In this document: positions 18,438 to 20,824 of the stretch, piece by piece
Numbering within the stretch: position 1 is the stretch's first letter
Layout: the number at the start of each line of letters is the position of its first letter
Assembly (NCBI GenBank): GCA_000934385.1
Contig: KN880784.1
Coordinates: 1-20,824 of the forward strand
DNA: 20,824 nucleotides
Reading direction: 5' to 3'
Source of the DNA: Cylindrobasidium torrendii FP15055 ss-10
Lineage: Eukaryota; Basidiomycota; Agaricomycetes; Agaricales; Physalacriaceae
The notes under the pieces: generated by a model
Told to the model about the DNA's origin: nothing
Database searches by the model: none
Seen by the model: the letters and a program-made list of their open reading frames with translations, nothing else
Program-made: the position numbers and the translations under genes

Positions 18438-20199
18438 ATGAACGTCGGTATGATGAATATTAGCGATGTGGGAGTTAACTGATTAGTCCACAGATTTCGA
18501 TACACAGTGGAAGTTCTGTCGCCGGGCACTAGAGTGCGCATGTCCCAACCACAAGATTCCTCAACTACTCGATCGGCAGGCGCTTTGGAATAGCAGCGAT
18601 GACTGCGTGTATCGTGCGCTGTCTCTCAACAACGATGAGCCGAGCGCTGCCGACATAACTGCCTTGAGGTCTGCTATTGATGCGATCCAGGCGAGGGCGG
18701 CCGATGTCAGCAACACGGAGCGCGAACTTCGGGAGCTGCGCCTGCTTTTGTCGGCGCAGATTGAACACATCGATGCCACTCTCGAAACCTTGCAGGCCGA
18801 GCATGTGAAGATGGCGGACGCTATCACTGCCTACAAGTTGCCCTTGAGTCCCGTACGCCGCCTCCCCAATGAACTCCTCCAAAATATCTTTGGGCACCTC
18901 GTCTCGTTCCCGTATGAGGCATCGTTCGATGAGACATCCATCGACCCTTTGGAATGGTGTACGTCCGATGACAGCGAATCGCCACTGTGGGCACTCGAGT
19001 TGGTCTGCAAGCGGTGGAGGGAGGCGCTGCTGGGAGACGCGAAGATCTGGTCGGTCGTCCACGTCGAAGTCTCCGCGGACAACTTCGACCCATACTCCTC
19101 TTCGCATACGACCTCCCAGTTGTTGACACACTTGGAGCGGAGCAAGCAGTCTGACCTGTCTGTCACCATATCTCTTGAACCTGGCTTTGACGAAGACCAT
19201 CTCCCTGCACCTTGCATGGCCTTCTTGTATCCGTACGCCACGCGGATCCGCAGGCTCCAGCTCCTACTCCCATTCCGTTTACTTCAAGACTTTGCGTTCA
19301 TGGCACCCAGGCTTCGCGGTGTCCAACACCTATACCTCATCAACGCATGCACTCGTCGAGCTGATGCCCTTCAGAGGACCGCACCGGGACAAGTCACGAC
19401 ATTTGCGCAGTGCACCGAGCTGCACTCTTTGGATGTGGTCGACGGCATGAACAACTTGATGGCACTCGACTTGCATTGGGCTTCTCTGCGAACGGTCTTG
19501 ACCACCCACAGTTTCACTCCTCTTGATAGCCCTCTTCCATCGCCTAGCCCACGCCCGGGGCAATACCTACATGTGCTTAAGATGGCCAAAGGTCTGAAGC
19601 ATGCGTTTCTAGATGTCGAGGCCTTTCATTTGCTTCCAAATCCAGTCGCTACCCCCACCATAATCTGCACTCGTCTCACTACCTTGGAACTCGTCGTACG
19701 CCCCGAATTCATGGGCAGCATTATTGCCGTTGAGCAACTGTTTGCCGACATTTTTCTACCCTCACTTGAAAGTCTCCTCGTGGAAGGAAGATCTGAGGAC
19801 GGAGGAGTAGTTGGTGCAGGTCTTAGAACTACTGCTCTCGAAGCAATCTCTCGCTCCCTGTCTTCCGCTCTTAGGTCGTGTTGCATAACGGGCTTGAGGT
19901 TGAACAGCCTCGAGGTTCTGTACGACCTGCTTCATCAGCGCCCCAGACTTGAGAGTCTCATCCTCGGAGATATAGACCGCGAGCAATCATTCGAGGAGCC
20001 ACACAGTCTTACGCCCTTGACACCACTTCTTGAGCTGACCGAATCGGGAGAGGTTCTTTTACCAAAGCTTCATACTTTTGAGTTGGAGGGTCGATTTAAA
20101 ACGCCAGGACGCAGGGTCGAGCAGAAGTTTAGGAGAGCAGTCAATCGTCTGAAGACGCACGGCGTTCTTCAGCACTTTGTTTTGACAAATAGACGGTGA
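18438..20199 (+). CDS. F-box domain protein with tiny first coding exon
   Basis: Predicted 571 residues from a 10-nt first coding exon (18438-18447: ATG AAC GTC G) and a long second exon (18494-20199), joined over a 46-nt intron (GTATGA...TCCACAG). This gives MNVDFDTQWKFCRRALECAC and reads straight into a helical, coiled-coil-like segment (about residues 60-115) and the F-box at about 120-190 (LPLSPVRRLPNELLQNIFG, later ALELVCKRWREALLGDAKIW). The remainder is a long leucine-rich region likely to bind a target. It would act as an SCF ubiquitin-ligase adaptor through Skp1. The Cys-rich start resembles that of the F-box protein at 785-2524, but the sequences are otherwise diverged. The small exon is inferred: there is no in-frame ATG near the start of the long exon, and this join supplies one with a good donor and acceptor. 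Confidence 0.83.
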
Positions 20200-20824
20200 A
20201 GGAAAGGACATGGGGTGCGTCAAAGAAGGTCCTCCATGTATAGACGTACATAACTACCTTTCACATTCGGGCATCAGCGCTTCAGCTTTCAATCTAACAA
20301 AGCTTTCATTGCCGGCCATGTGAACACAGATCTTGTTAACATGAAATGATATCTGCTATGAAAGAGGAAAGAACCGTCCCTGTGAGTGGGTGAGAAACCT
20401 GACTAGCGCGAACGCGTTGGGAAGGTATCTGGGTGAGCGCGCATGGTGAAGTAAAGCTGAAACGACAACCCGTGTCGTGCTCTCGGAACGGTCCTCCCTT
20501 TTGTTTTGTTGGGCGGGCGGGTGGTTTTATTGCAGTTTGCATAAAAGTTGGCGAGATCGATCGCGAAATGAAAATCCATCAATATTGAGATCAATCTTCC
20601 GAGCGTCGTTGTAAGCTCAAACCGTGACCGTTTTCCATGATTTTAATATCGTTGAAAAGTGCGCAACAAGCTGCAGAGGCTCACCGAGCCAGATTTTTGA
20701 TAAGGTCGAAAATTCAATATGCGCCTTTTGCGAGCCGTTCTGGATATTCAGCATTGTTGAGCCGTTGGAATTCCGAGATGTCGGGTATGGTAGCTCTTAT
20801 GGGTGGTTATTACAGCTTGACCGT
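20200..20824. other. Intergenic right end
   Basis: This region follows the F-box gene stop. No gene, RNA or repeat was recognised. A G-rich/T-rich stretch (TTTTGTTTTGTTGGGCGGGC) lies near 20500-20520. Confidence 0.4.

Noticed and set aside
18305..18463. Possible small secreted protein starting MQLLLVYCVCVWAQW
   Set aside because: The hydrophobic start comes largely from the TG microsatellite, and the frame runs into the promoter and first exon of the F-box gene.
18565..19200. 211-codon minus-strand open frame
   Set aside because: It is antisense to the F-box gene whose motifs are clear on the plus strand.
1..20824. CRISPR, integrase, insertion sequence, rRNA or retroelement genes
   Set aside because: I saw no spaced repeats, transposase motifs, LTRs or rRNA-like sequence anywhere in the window.

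Overview
The window looks like nuclear DNA of a mushroom-forming basidiomycete (Agaricomycetes). The basis is dense genes with many introns of about 45-60 nt, F-box and BTB proteins of the style expanded in agarics, a multi-exon intracellular fungal tyrosinase, and a 60S uL16 (RPL10) gene split by short introns. Nothing bacterial, viral or transposon-like was recognised. All exon joins were worked out by eye from reading frame, splice-site motifs and family conservation.

Layout, left to right: a gene-free end rich in inverted repeats (1-784); an F-box protein (minus, 785-2524); a small secreted Kre9/Knh1-domain protein (plus, 3404-3947); a long orphan gene with a degenerate RNase H-like start, in-frame 123-bp repeats, a nuclear-localisation-like motif and a proline-rich tail (plus, 4389-6877); a BTB/POZ protein (minus, 7119-8134); a small secreted thaumatin-like protein (minus, 8326-9023); a tyrosinase with eight exons (minus, 9517-11541); an F-box-like orphan (minus, 12215-13385); RPL10/uL16 (minus, 14380-15137); a second BTB/POZ protein paralogous to the first (minus, 15684-16816); a PITH-domain gene carrying a one-base frameshift as read here (plus, 17255-18136); a second F-box protein (plus, 18438-20199); and a gene-free right end.

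The genes do not form one pathway. Five of the eleven belong or probably belong to families that select substrates for cullin-RING ubiquitin ligases (F-box for SCF, BTB for CUL3), and the PITH family includes a proteasome-associated member. The thaumatin-like protein and tyrosinase are adjacent and on the same strand, and both belong to families often linked to development, stress or the cell wall in mushrooms, but co-regulation is only a guess. I found no convincing new multi-gene system. The most unusual items are the orphan gene at 4389-6877, the frameshifted PITH gene, a GC-AG intron in the tyrosinase, a thaumatin-like protein that has lost signature acidic residues, and two adjacent strong hairpins at 12015-12096.
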